Positions 36,813 through 45,487 of a stretch of DNA of 64,000 bases are shown here, piece by piece. The stretch spans positions 119,608 through 183,607 of the forward strand of contig CAIVEW010000095.1 in the NCBI GenBank assembly GCA_903905065.1, written 5' to 3'. The notes below the pieces were generated by a model, which had not been told where the DNA came from, did no database searches, and was given only the letters and a program-made list of their open reading frames with translations. The position numbers were made by a program, and so were the translations under genes. This DNA comes from an uncultured Bacteroidota bacterium (GTDB lineage: Bacteria; Bacteroidota; Bacteroidia; Chitinophagales; Chitinophagaceae). Every line of letters begins with the position of its first letter. Position 1 is the first letter of the stretch.

Positions 36813-37271
36813 ATGAGATCATTGAAACTCGTTTTGTTGCTGGTACCTGTGCTGATCGCCGCTAAGCCCGCGTTTGCACAAGTAGCCGATCCCACAAGCT
36901 GGACGTATGAAGTAAAAAAGAAAAGCGCCACCGAATACCAGCTTATCTTTCATCTTACACTCAAGCAAGGTTTTCATATATGGTCATTACATCCCGGTGG
37001 CGATGGGTATGAAATTTCTCCTTCTTTTACAATCGATAAAAACGATAAAGTAAAAGTGGTGGGAGCGCCTACGGAAAGTGGAAAAGCTACCACCACCACT
37101 ATGGATGGCATTGACGGTAAGATCACCTACCTCAGCGGCAAAATAGATTACATCCAAAATGTAACAGTAAAAGGTCCAACCAAAATTACCGGCAAACACC
37201 AGTACCAGGTTTGCAATGACAAAATGTGCCTGCCGCCAAAGGACAAAGATTTTAGTTTTGACATTAAATGA
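36813..37271 (+). CDS. stand-alone DsbD N-terminal-domain-like protein
   Basis: A periplasmic protein of 152 residues. It has a signal peptide (SLKLVLLLVPVLIAAKPAFA) and a single immunoglobulin-like DsbD-alpha domain: SWTYEVKKKSATEYQLIFH, FHIWSLHPGGDGYE and the redox pair VCNDKMCLPP with cysteines near 134 and 139. It is closely similar to the N-terminal domain of the next gene, so it is probably a tandem duplicate. The stop overlaps the dsbD start by 4 bp (ATGA), so the two are coupled. Confidence 0.83.
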   Translation: MRSLKLVLLLVPVLIAAKPAFAQVADPTSWTYEVKKKSATEYQLIFHLTLKQGFHIWSLHPGGDGYEISPSFTIDKNDKVKVVGAPTESGKATTTTMDGIDGKITYLSGKIDYIQNVTVKGPTKITGKHQYQVCNDKMCLPPKDKDFSFDIK

Positions 37272-39409
37272 AGTTCCCGGTAATGAGCATATTTAGAGCC
37301 TTCCTTATTGTTTGTATTAGCCTGTTCACCGCGAACGGACTGCGTGCTCAAATTATACAGGACAATAGCAAGTGGACATTTGAAGCAAAAAAGAAAAGCG
37401 GCAACAAGTACGATATCATCGTTCACGTTAAAATACCGGAACATTTTCACATCTGGTCATTGAAGCCCGGCGGCGATGGGTCACTAATTCCACCCTCATT
37501 CAAATTTTCAAAAAATGACAAGGTCAGGACGGGAACACCAACTGAAAAAGGAAAAGTGATCAGCGGCACGCTAAAGGGCCTTGAAGATATCTTGGGTGTT
37601 GTCAACATGTACAAGGAATCCGTTGATTTTATTATACCTGCTACTATTACAGGAAATACAAAAGTCTCTGGTACTTACAAGTACCAGACGTGCAATGATG
37701 AGCTTTGCCTGGCGCCTGTTACCAAACCATTTTCAATAAACGTCACTGATGCAGGCGGCGACACAGACACATCGTCGGCAAAACAACTTACGGCCACTGC
37801 CGACTCCCAGGCTGCAGTAAGCACCACAAAAAACGATGGTACCGTAAATAATGATACAGCAAAAGGCAAGATGGCTGCACAGAGTGAGCCAGCCCCCAAC
37901 ACGGAGAAAAAAGAAATGTCATTGCTGCTGTTGTTCTTTATCTCGCTCGGTGCTGGCTTTGCAGCACTGCTCACTCCCTGTGTGTATTCCATGATCCCTA
38001 TCACTGTGAGCTTCTTTACCAAAAGGAGCAAGACAAAACAGGAGGGAATAAAGAACGCTATTTACTACGCGCTGTCCATCATCATCATTTTCACATTGCT
38101 GGGTGTGTTGCTATCACTAGCATTTGGCCCTACCGCTTTGTATAAGCTGTCGACAAACTGGATTGCAAATCTTTTCTTCTTTGCAATGTTTGTTGTATTC
38201 GGTATTTCTTTTCTTGGGGCGTTCGAGATTACCTTGCCATCATCATGGACAAGTAAAACAGATTCAAAAGCTGGTATAGGTAGTTTCAGCGGAATATTTT
38301 TCATGGCGCTGACACTGGTTATCGTTTCTTTTTCATGCACCGGGCCTATTATAGGGCCTCTGGTAGTAGTGGCAGGCAATGGCGGTATAGCAGGGCCCGC
38401 TGTTGGAATGTTTGGTTTTTCCTTGGGGCTGTCCCTACCTTTTGCTTTGTTTGCGGTATTCCCGGGCATGCTAAATAAAATAGCTACTTCCGGTGGCTGG
38501 CTGAACCAGGTAAAAGTGACCCTTGGTTTTATTGAGCTGGGCTTCGCAATGAAGTTTCTTTCTAACGCCGACCTCGTGAAGCACTGGCGCCTGCTGGACC
38601 GGGAAATATTTATTGCTATTTGGATAGTGACAGCGGTGATGCTTGGCTTGTACCTGCTTGGCAAACTGAAGCTGTCTCATGACGATGCACCCGCAAAAAA
38701 CGTCTATGGGCAAGAGTATGTTTCCATTTTAAAACTATTCCTGGCCATGATCTCATTCATATTTGCGGTATATCTTTTGCCCGGCATGTGGGGGGCTCCA
38801 CTCAATGGGTTGGGTCAATTCATTCCCCCAATGGGCACTCAGGACTTTGTGGTAGGGGAAGGCGCTAAAGAAAAAGGAGCGTCCCCTGGTGAAACCAATG
38901 ATGCTGGGCCAAAAAAGTATGTCAGTGAAATGAAGATATACGAACCAAATGCCGTCCGAAAGCTCGGACTCACTACTTATTTCGACTATGATGAAGCATT
39001 GGTCGCAGGTAAGAAACTTAAAAAACCAGTGATGCTCGATTTCACTGGTATCACGTGCGTAAACTGCCGCAAAATGGAAACCCAGGTGTGGGCGCAGCCA
39101 GAAGTGATAAAACGCCTGCGGGAAGACTTTATAGTAGCTTCTTTGTTCTGTGACGCCACGCAGGTGGACTTGCTTAAAGGTGATCAGTACACGTCAAAAT
39201 CCACAAACCAGGCAATTACAACGCTGGGCGACAAGGCGCTGGATATACAAGTGAATCAGTTTAAAGCCAATTCGCAGCCTTTCTATTTCTTCGTGGATGA
39301 AAACGGAAACAAGCTCATAGAAGGAGGGTATGGCTACGACCCGGATGTACAAAAGTTCATAGCCCACCTTGACAAGGTAAAAGAGAATTATAAAAAGACG
39401 CACCCATAG
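37268..39409 (+). CDS. dsbD: thiol:disulfide interchange protein DsbD
   Basis: Passes electrons from cytoplasmic thioredoxin across the membrane to periplasmic thiols. The protein (713 residues) has a signal peptide, an N-terminal Ig-like domain with a CNDELC pair near 142-147, an acidic/threonine linker, an eight-helix CcdA-like region with cysteines in TPCVYSMIP (about 237) and FSCTGPIIGP (about 357), and a C-terminal thioredoxin domain with FTGITCVNCRKME (cysteines near 597 and 600). The stop codon's last base is also the first base of the cassette repeat that follows. Confidence 0.93.
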   Translation: MKFPVMSIFRAFLIVCISLFTANGLRAQIIQDNSKWTFEAKKKSGNKYDIIVHVKIPEHFHIWSLKPGGDGSLIPPSFKFSKNDKVRTGTPTEKGKVISGTLKGLEDILGVVNMYKESVDFIIPATITGNTKVSGTYKYQTCNDELCLAPVTKPFSINVTDAGGDTDTSSAKQLTATADSQAAVSTTKNDGTVNNDTAKGKMAAQSEPAPNTEKKEMSLLLLFFISLGAGFAALLTPCVYSMIPITVSFFTKRSKTKQEGIKNAIYYALSIIIIFTLLGVLLSLAFGPTALYKLSTNWIANLFFFAMFVVFGISFLGAFEITLPSSWTSKTDSKAGIGSFSGIFFMALTLVIVSFSCTGPIIGPLVVVAGNGGIAGPAVGMFGFSLGLSLPFALFAVFPGMLNKIATSGGWLNQVKVTLGFIELGFAMKFLSNADLVKHWRLLDREIFIAIWIVTAVMLGLYLLGKLKLSHDDAPAKNVYGQEYVSILKLFLAMISFIFAVYLLPGMWGAPLNGLGQFIPPMGTQDFVVGEGAKEKGASPGETNDAGPKKYVSEMKIYEPNAVRKLGLTTYFDYDEALVAGKKLKKPVMLDFTGITCVNCRKMETQVWAQPEVIKRLREDFIVASLFCDATQVDLLKGDQYTSKSTNQAITTLGDKALDIQVNQFKANSQPFYFFVDENGNKLIEGGYGYDPDVQKFIAHLDKVKENYKKTHP

Positions 39410-39447
39410 TCTGAACCTCAGATTAGCCGAGATTTACCGATTAACTG
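39409..39447. repeat. left inverted repeat of the GxxExxY cassette
   Basis: The arm begins GTCTGAACCTCAGATTAGCC and continues to 39447. Bases 39409-39434 are the perfect reverse complement of the right arm. An inner 8-bp duplication (GATT repeat) separates it from the common AACTG. Confidence 0.85.
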
Positions 39448-39493
39448 TTTACTAGTAACTTTTTTCTGTTTGTCCTTCTAAAAGAAACATCAA

Positions 39494-39898
39494 ATGGAAT
39501 ATAAACATTCAGAAATAACTGGTTCTACCATTGCCGCCGCTCTCGAAGTGCATAAAGAAATGGGAGCGGGATTTCAGGAAGTATTGTATCAAAGAGCATT
39601 AGAACTAGAATTCGATATTCGAAAAATACCGTTCGCCAGGGAAGTAGAAATGCCCGTATATTATAAAGGGACACAAATAGGTTTGAGACGGGTAGATTTT
39701 CTTGTTCATAACGTAATATGCGTTGAATTAAAGGCAATAACGAAATTAGAAGACGTACATCTTGCACAAGCATTGAATTACCTGGAAGCATTTAATCTTG
39801 AGGTCGGACTACTAATAAATTTCGGCTCAAAAAGCCTCGAAGTAAAAAGACTCTATAACACTAAATACAAATCGGGAATCAGCAACACATCCAGATAG
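39494..39898 (+). CDS. GxxExxY protein (PD-(D/E)XK nuclease-like)
   Basis: The 134-residue protein carries the family signature G26-x2-E29-x2-Y32. It also has RRVDFLVHNVICVELKAI with D68, E78 and K80 arranged as D...E-x-K, the order of a PD-(D/E)XK nuclease core (Pfam lists the family as PDDEXK_3). DNA cleavage or nicking activity has not been established for it and is inference. It is the only gene in the inverted-repeat cassette. It may mobilise the cassette or only be carried. Confidence 0.85.
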   Translation: MEYKHSEITGSTIAAALEVHKEMGAGFQEVLYQRALELEFDIRKIPFAREVEMPVYYKGTQIGLRRVDFLVHNVICVELKAITKLEDVHLAQALNYLEAFNLEVGLLINFGSKSLEVKRLYNTKYKSGISNTSR

Positions 39899-39920
39899 CA
39901 ATTTAAGGAGAACAATAAAT

Positions 39921-39951
39921 CAGTTAATCTCGGCTAATCTGAGGTTCAGAC
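39921..39951. repeat. right inverted repeat of the GxxExxY cassette
   Basis: Reverse-complementary to the left arm; the 26-bp outer part is perfect and ends 2 bp before the ATG of the next gene at 39954. Confidence 0.85.
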
Positions 39952-39953
39952 GA

Positions 39954-41516
39954 ATGATAAAGAATATTTCAATCTCGCTCACTCCGGCAGATGCCGCAGA
40001 CGAAGCGCAAGTAAAAAAGTATATAGCCGCCGAATGCGGCGTAGCGCCAGAGCGTATCTCCGACTACACCATCCAGAAGCGCTCTATCGATGCCCGTTCG
40101 AGGCAAGCGCGCATCATCATACAGGCACAAATCTTTATTGACGAAGTTCCCGCTGAAGCTCCAGCCTTTGATCCGCAATTGCAGGATGTTTCGAATGCGC
40201 CCCACATTGTTATTGTTGGTGCGGGACCGGCAGGATTATTTGCTGCTTTACAGCTCATTACTCTTGGATATAAACCAATAATACTCGAGCGCGGCAAAGA
40301 CGTCCGCAGCCGTCGCCGCGACCTCGCAGCGATGAATAAGGAAGGCATCGTAAACCCCGAGTCGAATTACTGCTTCGGCGAAGGCGGTGCCGGTACTTAC
40401 AGCGATGGCAAGCTATATACTCGCTCCACCAAGCGCGGCAATGTGCAGCGTATCCTGCAGCTATTCCACTACTTCGGCGCAGAAGCAAATATTCTTTTCG
40501 ATGCACATCCGCACATAGGCACCAACAAGCTGCCGCAGATAATCACTGCTATGCGGCAACAAATCATGGACTGTGGTGGAGATGTGCTGTTTGAAACTAA
40601 GCTAACAGATATTCTCCTCAATGGCGATAAAATAACCGGCATTAAAACCGCATCAGGCGATACGATAGATTGCACATCCGTGATCCTGGCTACTGGCCAT
40701 TCCGCTCGGGATATTTTCACCTTGCTGCATCGCAAAAACATTATGGTTGAGTGTAAGCCCTTTGCGCTCGGCGTCCGTATTGAGCATCCGCAATTGATCA
40801 TAGACCAATCTCAATACCATTGCAATGTGCGCGACCCATACCTGCCGCCGGCTAGTTACTCCCTGGTGGCGCAAGAAAATGGCCGGGGTGTATTCTCATT
40901 CTGCATGTGCCCCGGAGGCATCATTGCGCCTGCAGCGACCGCGCCCGGAGAGATCGTAGTCAATGGTTGGTCGCCGTCAAAACGCAACAATCCCTTTGCC
41001 AACTCAGGCACGGTAGTTGCCGTTGATGAGCGGGACTTTGCCGCTTATGGCTTCACAGGTCCGCTTGCCGCTATGCGCTACCAGCAAATGGTAGAACAAA
41101 AAGCATTCGCCATAGGCGGAGGCAACCTTGTAGCCCCGGCCCAGCGCATGACTGATTTTACGAACAACAAAGTATCCTCCACCCTGCCTGACTGTTCCTA
41201 CCTGCCCGGCATACACAGTGCTGCTATTAGCGAAGTATTACCCAAAGAAGTAAATGCAGCCCTGAAAAAAGCAGTAGTCGATTTCGGTAAAAAAATGAAG
41301 GGCTATTTTACGAACGAGGCAATTCTTGTCGCCACCGAATCCCGTACCAGCTCACCCGTTCGCATCCCCCGCGATAAAGACACCTTGCAGCATGTGCAGA
41401 TCAAAGGCCTCTACCCTTGCGCCGAGGGCGCTGGTTATGCAGGAGGTATTGTTTCTGCTGCTATTGATGGGGAACGCTGCGCGGAGGCGGCTGTGGCTAG
41501 CTTTGTAAAGAAATAA
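39954..41516 (+). CDS. uncharacterised FAD-dependent dehydrogenase (COG2509-like)
   Basis: A flavoprotein of 520 residues. The N-terminal approximately 85 residues precede a dinucleotide-binding motif (IVIVGAGPAGLFAALQL), then LERGKDVRSRRRD and FGEGGAGTYSDGKL, the pattern of COG2509 FAD-dependent dehydrogenases whose substrate is unknown. The 3' end overlaps the convergent hisS gene by 20 bp. The ATG immediately follows the cassette, so its original promoter may have been displaced or replaced by it. Confidence 0.85.
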   Translation: MIKNISISLTPADAADEAQVKKYIAAECGVAPERISDYTIQKRSIDARSRQARIIIQAQIFIDEVPAEAPAFDPQLQDVSNAPHIVIVGAGPAGLFAALQLITLGYKPIILERGKDVRSRRRDLAAMNKEGIVNPESNYCFGEGGAGTYSDGKLYTRSTKRGNVQRILQLFHYFGAEANILFDAHPHIGTNKLPQIITAMRQQIMDCGGDVLFETKLTDILLNGDKITGIKTASGDTIDCTSVILATGHSARDIFTLLHRKNIMVECKPFALGVRIEHPQLIIDQSQYHCNVRDPYLPPASYSLVAQENGRGVFSFCMCPGGIIAPAATAPGEIVVNGWSPSKRNNPFANSGTVVAVDERDFAAYGFTGPLAAMRYQQMVEQKAFAIGGGNLVAPAQRMTDFTNNKVSSTLPDCSYLPGIHSAAISEVLPKEVNAALKKAVVDFGKKMKGYFTNEAILVATESRTSSPVRIPRDKDTLQHVQIKGLYPCAEGAGYAGGIVSAAIDGERCAEAAVASFVKK

Positions 41517-42915
41517 CCGCCTCCCCCACACTCATCATCTTCTGCTCCCCGGTCTCAAAATTCTTCACACTCACCATATTCTTTTGCCGCTCTTCATCAC
41601 CCGGCAGCAGCACATAGGCTATGCCGCGCCTGTTGGCATACTTCATTTGCTTATCAAACTTTGCCGCATCGGGGTATATCTCCGCAGCTATGTTCGCTGC
41701 CCTAAGTTGTTGCAGTATCTGCAATGCATAAGTCTCGTTCTCACCACCAAAGTTCACCAGCATTGCTTTTGTACCTTCTACCAGTTGCTTCGGAAAAACG
41801 TCCAGCTCTTCCATTACATCATAGATCCGGTCTATACCAAAAGATATGCCGACTCCTGATACGCCCTTCAGGCCAAATAATCCCGTAAGATCATCGTACC
41901 GACCACCGCCGCCTATGCTGCCCATCTTCACCGCCTCGCTGCTGCACACTACTTCTACGATCACTCCGGTATAATAATTCAGTCCACGTGCCAAGCTAAT
42001 ATCGACTACTATATTTTCCTCTCTGCCGTTATCGCTATCCAAATCCCCAATTCCAAATTCCAAACTCCTATAATAAGCCAGCGTCTTCCCCAGTTCATTT
42101 ATACCCTCCATACCTACAGCACTGTGCTGCATAATATCAGCGTAGGCCACCAGCTTTTCATCATTCGTGCCTTTTACATTGATCACCTTTTCTATTTGCC
42201 AGATACCGTCCTCAGCTATGCCCCGTTCCTTCAGTTCATTAGCCACACCCACCCAGCCTATCTTGTCCAGTTTGTCTAGTGCAACGGTTATATCGATCAT
42301 TTTCTCCGGCATACCACAAAGATCCGCGAGTGCAGCCAGCAGCTTGCGGCTGTTTACCTTTATCGTCACCGGCACCTTCAGCTTCTGAAACGCTGTCTGA
42401 TAGATACATAGGAGTTCTGCCTCGTTGATCAATGATGTACTGCCCACCATATCCACGTCACATTGCCAGAACTCCCGGTAGCGGCCCTTCTGCGGCCGGT
42501 CGGCGCGCCACACCGGCTGCATCTGGTATCGACGGAACGGGAACGCAATATCGTTCTGGTGCATCACCACATAACGCGCAAAGGGTATGGTAAGATCGTA
42601 ACGCAGCGCCCGCTCTGTAACCACCGGCGTAGAATACGGCCTGCTCAGTACGTTGTTCCATTCACTGTTCAACTTGTCCTTATCAGCATCCTTCTTTTCG
42701 TGCAAGCCATTGTTCAATATCTTAAAGATCAGCCGGTCACCCTCTTCGCCATACTTGCCCATCAGCGTGGTCAGGTTTTCCATCGACGGCGTCTCCAATG
42801 GCTGTGCACCATACAATTCAAATATGGTACGAAGTGTATTAAATATATACTGTCGCCGGCGCACCTCTGCCGGCGAAAAATCACGTGTTCCCTGTGGTAT
42901 GGATGGTTTGGACAT
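41497..42915 (-). CDS. hisS: histidyl-tRNA synthetase
   Basis: A class II aminoacyl-tRNA synthetase of 472 residues. Motif 2 region YDLTIPFARYVVMHQ, RPQKGRYREFWQCDVD and the histidine-binding LARGLNYYTG are present, as is the C-terminal anticodon-binding domain (ending LPGDEERQKNMVSVKNFE). The segment SLEFGIGDLDSDNG near residues 284-297 is encoded by a repeat tract (42038-42069) and looks like an in-frame insertion. Confidence 0.94.
   Translation of the reverse strand: MSKPSIPQGTRDFSPAEVRRRQYIFNTLRTIFELYGAQPLETPSMENLTTLMGKYGEEGDRLIFKILNNGLHEKKDADKDKLNSEWNNVLSRPYSTPVVTERALRYDLTIPFARYVVMHQNDIAFPFRRYQMQPVWRADRPQKGRYREFWQCDVDMVGSTSLINEAELLCIYQTAFQKLKVPVTIKVNSRKLLAALADLCGMPEKMIDITVALDKLDKIGWVGVANELKERGIAEDGIWQIEKVINVKGTNDEKLVAYADIMQHSAVGMEGINELGKTLAYYRSLEFGIGDLDSDNGREENIVVDISLARGLNYYTGVIVEVVCSSEAVKMGSIGGGGRYDDLTGLFGLKGVSGVGISFGIDRIYDVMEELDVFPKQLVEGTKAMLVNFGGENETYALQILQQLRAANIAAEIYPDAAKFDKQMKYANRRGIAYVLLPGDEERQKNMVSVKNFETGEQKMMSVGEAVISLQS
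42038..42069 (-). repeat. TTTGGAATT-type repeat inside hisS
   Basis: Read on the minus strand this is a run of GGAATTTGGAATTGGGGATT-like units. It encodes EFGIGDLD between otherwise conserved hisS segments. Similar tracts occur at 50322-50342 and 53344-53377, so this is an intragenic copy of a dispersed family that has kept the frame. Confidence 0.6.
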
Positions 42916-43000
42916 GCTAATTCAAAATTCAAAAGTAAAAATTCAAAAAAAGTGTAGGCGCAACAGCCTATACAATAAGTTACACTATTCTGTTCAATAG

Positions 43001-43020
43001 CCCCGGCCTTTAGGCCGGGG
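43001..43020. repeat. CCCCGGCCT/AGGCCGGGG palindrome
   Basis: A 20-bp near-perfect palindrome (9-bp arms, TT centre) in the 190-bp gap between hisS and the phosphatase gene. It is the type of GC-rich palindromic repeat often scattered in Bacteroidota intergenic DNA. No T-run follows, so it is not a clear terminator. Confidence 0.6.
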
Positions 43021-43105
43021 AATGATTAAAAAAAATTACAGGCTTTAGCCAAAATAATCGCCGCGGGCATCAACTCGTCTCTGTTTTTTTTTTGATTTTG
43101 TGTAC

Positions 43106-43561
43106 TCATCTGTTACTCTTTATTATCGCCTCACATCCTTTATTGATAAGATCATACACCTGCAGATACCCGCTTTCTTCCCCATAGTATGGATCTGGCA
43201 CCGACTCATTCTTACCCGGATGCAATTCATTAAGAAAGAGTTCCACTTTCGCCATATCCGCCTGCTTGCCGCCTATGTATTTTATCTCTTCATACACATC
43301 GGTCGCCATAGCAAATATCTTATCGTAGGCCGCAAAGCTATCGGCAGTAAATTTAACGGCCCGTTGGTGCGAAATATCAATGCCATGCTGTAGGCATATC
43401 TTCTGAGAGAACCGGTGAGGCTGCTCCCCTATATGATAAGATTCTGTACCGGCAGACTCCACGATCCAGTCAAGCCCAAGTTCTTTTACCTTATGCCTCA
43501 TCACGCCCTCCGCTATCGGCGAGCGGCAAATATTACCGAGGCAAACCATCAGTATGCGCAT
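43106..43561 (-). CDS. low-molecular-weight protein tyrosine phosphatase
   Basis: A 151-residue phosphatase of the LMW-PTP class. The P-loop is at the N terminus (VCLGNICRSP, C-x5-R-S) and the catalytic aspartate is in SVPDPYYGEESGY near residue 120. In Gram-negatives these often act on tyrosine kinases of polysaccharide export, and a Wzz-like gene occurs elsewhere in the window, but there is no close linkage. Confidence 0.93.
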   Translation of the reverse strand: MRILMVCLGNICRSPIAEGVMRHKVKELGLDWIVESAGTESYHIGEQPHRFSQKICLQHGIDISHQRAVKFTADSFAAYDKIFAMATDVYEEIKYIGGKQADMAKVELFLNELHPGKNESVPDPYYGEESGYLQVYDLINKGCEAIIKSNR

Positions 43562-43767
43562 GCCGCAAAACTAATAAAACCGTGGCTATCAGGCCCAGTA
43601 TATTTATATCAGGATGGTACTCTAAATCTAAAAATGAGGGCGCGCTACACCTCCCCTCCATTTTTTAAGAGGTAATGATTGTTGCTAGCGATAGTCCAGT
43701 GTGGTTGGCTCCCGCAAACACCCAAATAGCCATGCGACCCAGGAAACACAAAAGAACAGGGCAAAAC

Positions 43768-44613
43768 CTACACCTGCCGGAAACTGCTCTCGAGTACGGA
43801 TTTGATTGCATTGCGCTTTGCCATTGTTTCCACACTCACTCCCTTAGGGTCGCTATAGAAACCAGCTATCGGCGCCGACATACTGTCTACAATAAGTGCA
43901 AAATCGAGCAGCTCCTCTTCCGAAAAAGGCTTTTCAGAAACAAGCGTAAACAAACAATTGAAAAACGATACCGCCTGGTTGTAATTGTTCACAAAGGAAA
44001 AGAACATACCAGACTCCGACAGCCGGGCCATATTTTTATAAAGCATGAAGGTCTTATACAGCTTCATCTTTTCCTTCGTGGTTACCAGCTCCAGTTCCGC
44101 AGCTATTTTGTGAAAATCACCCGTAACCTCATTAATATCCATTTCCAGGTTCGACACTCCGTCCACAATTATTCCTTCATTTATCTTATCGTTGTTATTA
44201 TTGGTGGTATTTGCCAGGTCAAAGGTGCGGAAGGTCATGTACTCTTGCCCTTTATAGCTGTCATTGAAATAAAGTACCAGGCCGAACATCCTGTTGTCCA
44301 AAACCTTCAGTGATAGTGGCACAATGGTACGGGAATTGATCAGCCCGAATGATTCGTATGCCAGTTTCATTACGCGCTCGTCACCCGGCAATCCGGGTAC
44401 CGGATATATTTCCTGGTTTACAATAAAAATGGGGTTGATAAATTTAAGACCATGGTGAGGGTATTTGCGTTGAGCTTCTGCCAATACTGCTGTGGTACAT
44501 ACGTTTATGTATGCCAGTATGTTTGGTTTATCAAAGGGCTGCTCGGCAAATATCTTATCAAATTCGCTGGTAAAGAAACCTGATCTCTTAAATGCCTCAG
44601 ACAAATACTGCAT
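43768..44613 (-). CDS. uncharacterised soluble protein
   Basis: No family is recognised. The protein (281 residues) starts at the ATG at 44613. It has a mixed alpha/beta character: IVPLSLKVLDNRMFGLVLYF, a polar loop with NNNND, a helix rich in glutamate and lysine around AAELELVTTKEKMKLYKTF, and a C-terminal helical segment SMSAPIAGFYSDPKGVSVE. No signal peptide or membrane helix is visible. The 206-bp gap downstream and 128-bp gap upstream hold nothing clear. Confidence 0.6.
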   Translation of the reverse strand: MQYLSEAFKRSGFFTSEFDKIFAEQPFDKPNILAYINVCTTAVLAEAQRKYPHHGLKFINPIFIVNQEIYPVPGLPGDERVMKLAYESFGLINSRTIVPLSLKVLDNRMFGLVLYFNDSYKGQEYMTFRTFDLANTTNNNNDKINEGIIVDGVSNLEMDINEVTGDFHKIAAELELVTTKEKMKLYKTFMLYKNMARLSESGMFFSFVNNYNQAVSFFNCLFTLVSEKPFSEEELLDFALIVDSMSAPIAGFYSDPKGVSVETMAKRNAIKSVLESSFRQV

Positions 44614-44741
44614 AGACAATTTTTTTTAAAATCCGCACAAACGTAGCGTTTTTTTAATAGCTCCATTATAAAATGTGAATAAAAAAGCCGCGGATGTGAA
44701 TAAAAAAATAGCATGCAAAAATATTCCCGCATTTTTGTTAT

Positions 44742-45317
44742 ATGCTGTTGCCAAACGTATCTTGCCACCAAATCTTAGCCGTGAAAAACAGAGACAAGAT
44801 CAGCATACTCGCCATACCAGGCAGCCTGCGTGTCAATTCATCAAATAATGCAGTGATCTCAACTGCGGCTACGCTGGTAGCCGGCGAGGTAGACTTCATC
44901 ATTTATGAAGGCCTTGGCTCACTGCCCCATTTCGACGGAAGCGATGATCCGGCACCCGAGGTTATTGAATTTCGTAAACTGCTTAAGGAAGCCGATGGCG
45001 TGTTTATCTGCTCACCGGAATATGCATTTGGTGTGCCGGGCTCACTCAAAAACGCGCTCGACTGGACGGTGTCTTCAGGTGAGTTTGTGAATAAGCCCGT
45101 AGCGCTGATCACGGCCGCAACGGGCGGTGACAAAGCGCATGCATCGCTAAAACTTACGCTTTCGGTGCTCTCTGCGCGCGTACTCGAAGAATCCACTTTG
45201 CTGATCCCCTACATCCGCGCAAAGATCAATGATAGCGGCGAAGTAACAGACAATGAAACCATACAGGCGATAAAAAATATTATGGATACCTTTATCCGCG
45301 ACATCAAGGAACGTTAA
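44742..45317 (+). CDS. NADPH-dependent FMN reductase family protein
   Basis: A flavodoxin-like oxidoreductase of about 191 residues. Its conserved block is ISILAIPGSLRVNSSN near residue 20, then EADGVFICSPEYAFGVPGSLKNALDW near 83-108, which matches the NADPH-dependent FMN reductase/chromate reductase family. A GTG at 44781 would place the conserved N terminus at residue 5, so the true start may be there. Its last codons and stop lie in the left arm of the 27-bp inverted repeat that bounds the element at 45307-45465. Confidence 0.85.
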   Translation: MLLPNVSCHQILAVKNRDKISILAIPGSLRVNSSNNAVISTAATLVAGEVDFIIYEGLGSLPHFDGSDDPAPEVIEFRKLLKEADGVFICSPEYAFGVPGSLKNALDWTVSSGEFVNKPVALITAATGGDKAHASLKLTLSVLSARVLEESTLLIPYIRAKINDSGEVTDNETIQAIKNIMDTFIRDIKER

Positions 45318-45465
45318 CAAAATAAAATCTGCCGGGTTGCGAAGTTATTTTTCTTTTTTTCAAGGCGTAGGAGTCGCGAATATCAAGAATATTTAAGGGT
45401 TTTACAACAAAGGAAAAACGGAAAAGAACGAGTAAATTGGTAGAGTTTATTTTGTTATCGTTCCT
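45307..45465. mobile_element. 159-bp element with 27-bp terminal inverted repeats (MITE-like)
   Basis: The ends at 45307-45333 and 45439-45465 are complementary at 24 of 27 positions. The unit starts inside the last codons of the FMN reductase gene (KER then stop) and ends 22 bp before the Sel1 gene's ATG. It has no coding capacity. The match length is far beyond chance even in AT-rich DNA. A long RNA stem with a 105-nt loop is an alternative reading. Confidence 0.6.
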
Positions 45466-45487
45466 AAAATCAAGAACTAAAAAAATC

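Larger units (their letters stand above)
39409..39951. mobile_element. inverted-repeat-bounded GxxExxY cassette
   Basis: A 543-bp unit fills exactly the space from the last base of the dsbD stop codon to 3 bp before the next ATG. Its ends are inverted copies: positions 39409-39434 and 39926-39951 are a perfect 26-bp match, and the left arm then continues with an extra 8 bp before the shared AACTG. It encloses one gene with a nuclease-like fold and no transposase. A degenerate solo end occurs at about 56886-56921. Confidence 0.8.
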
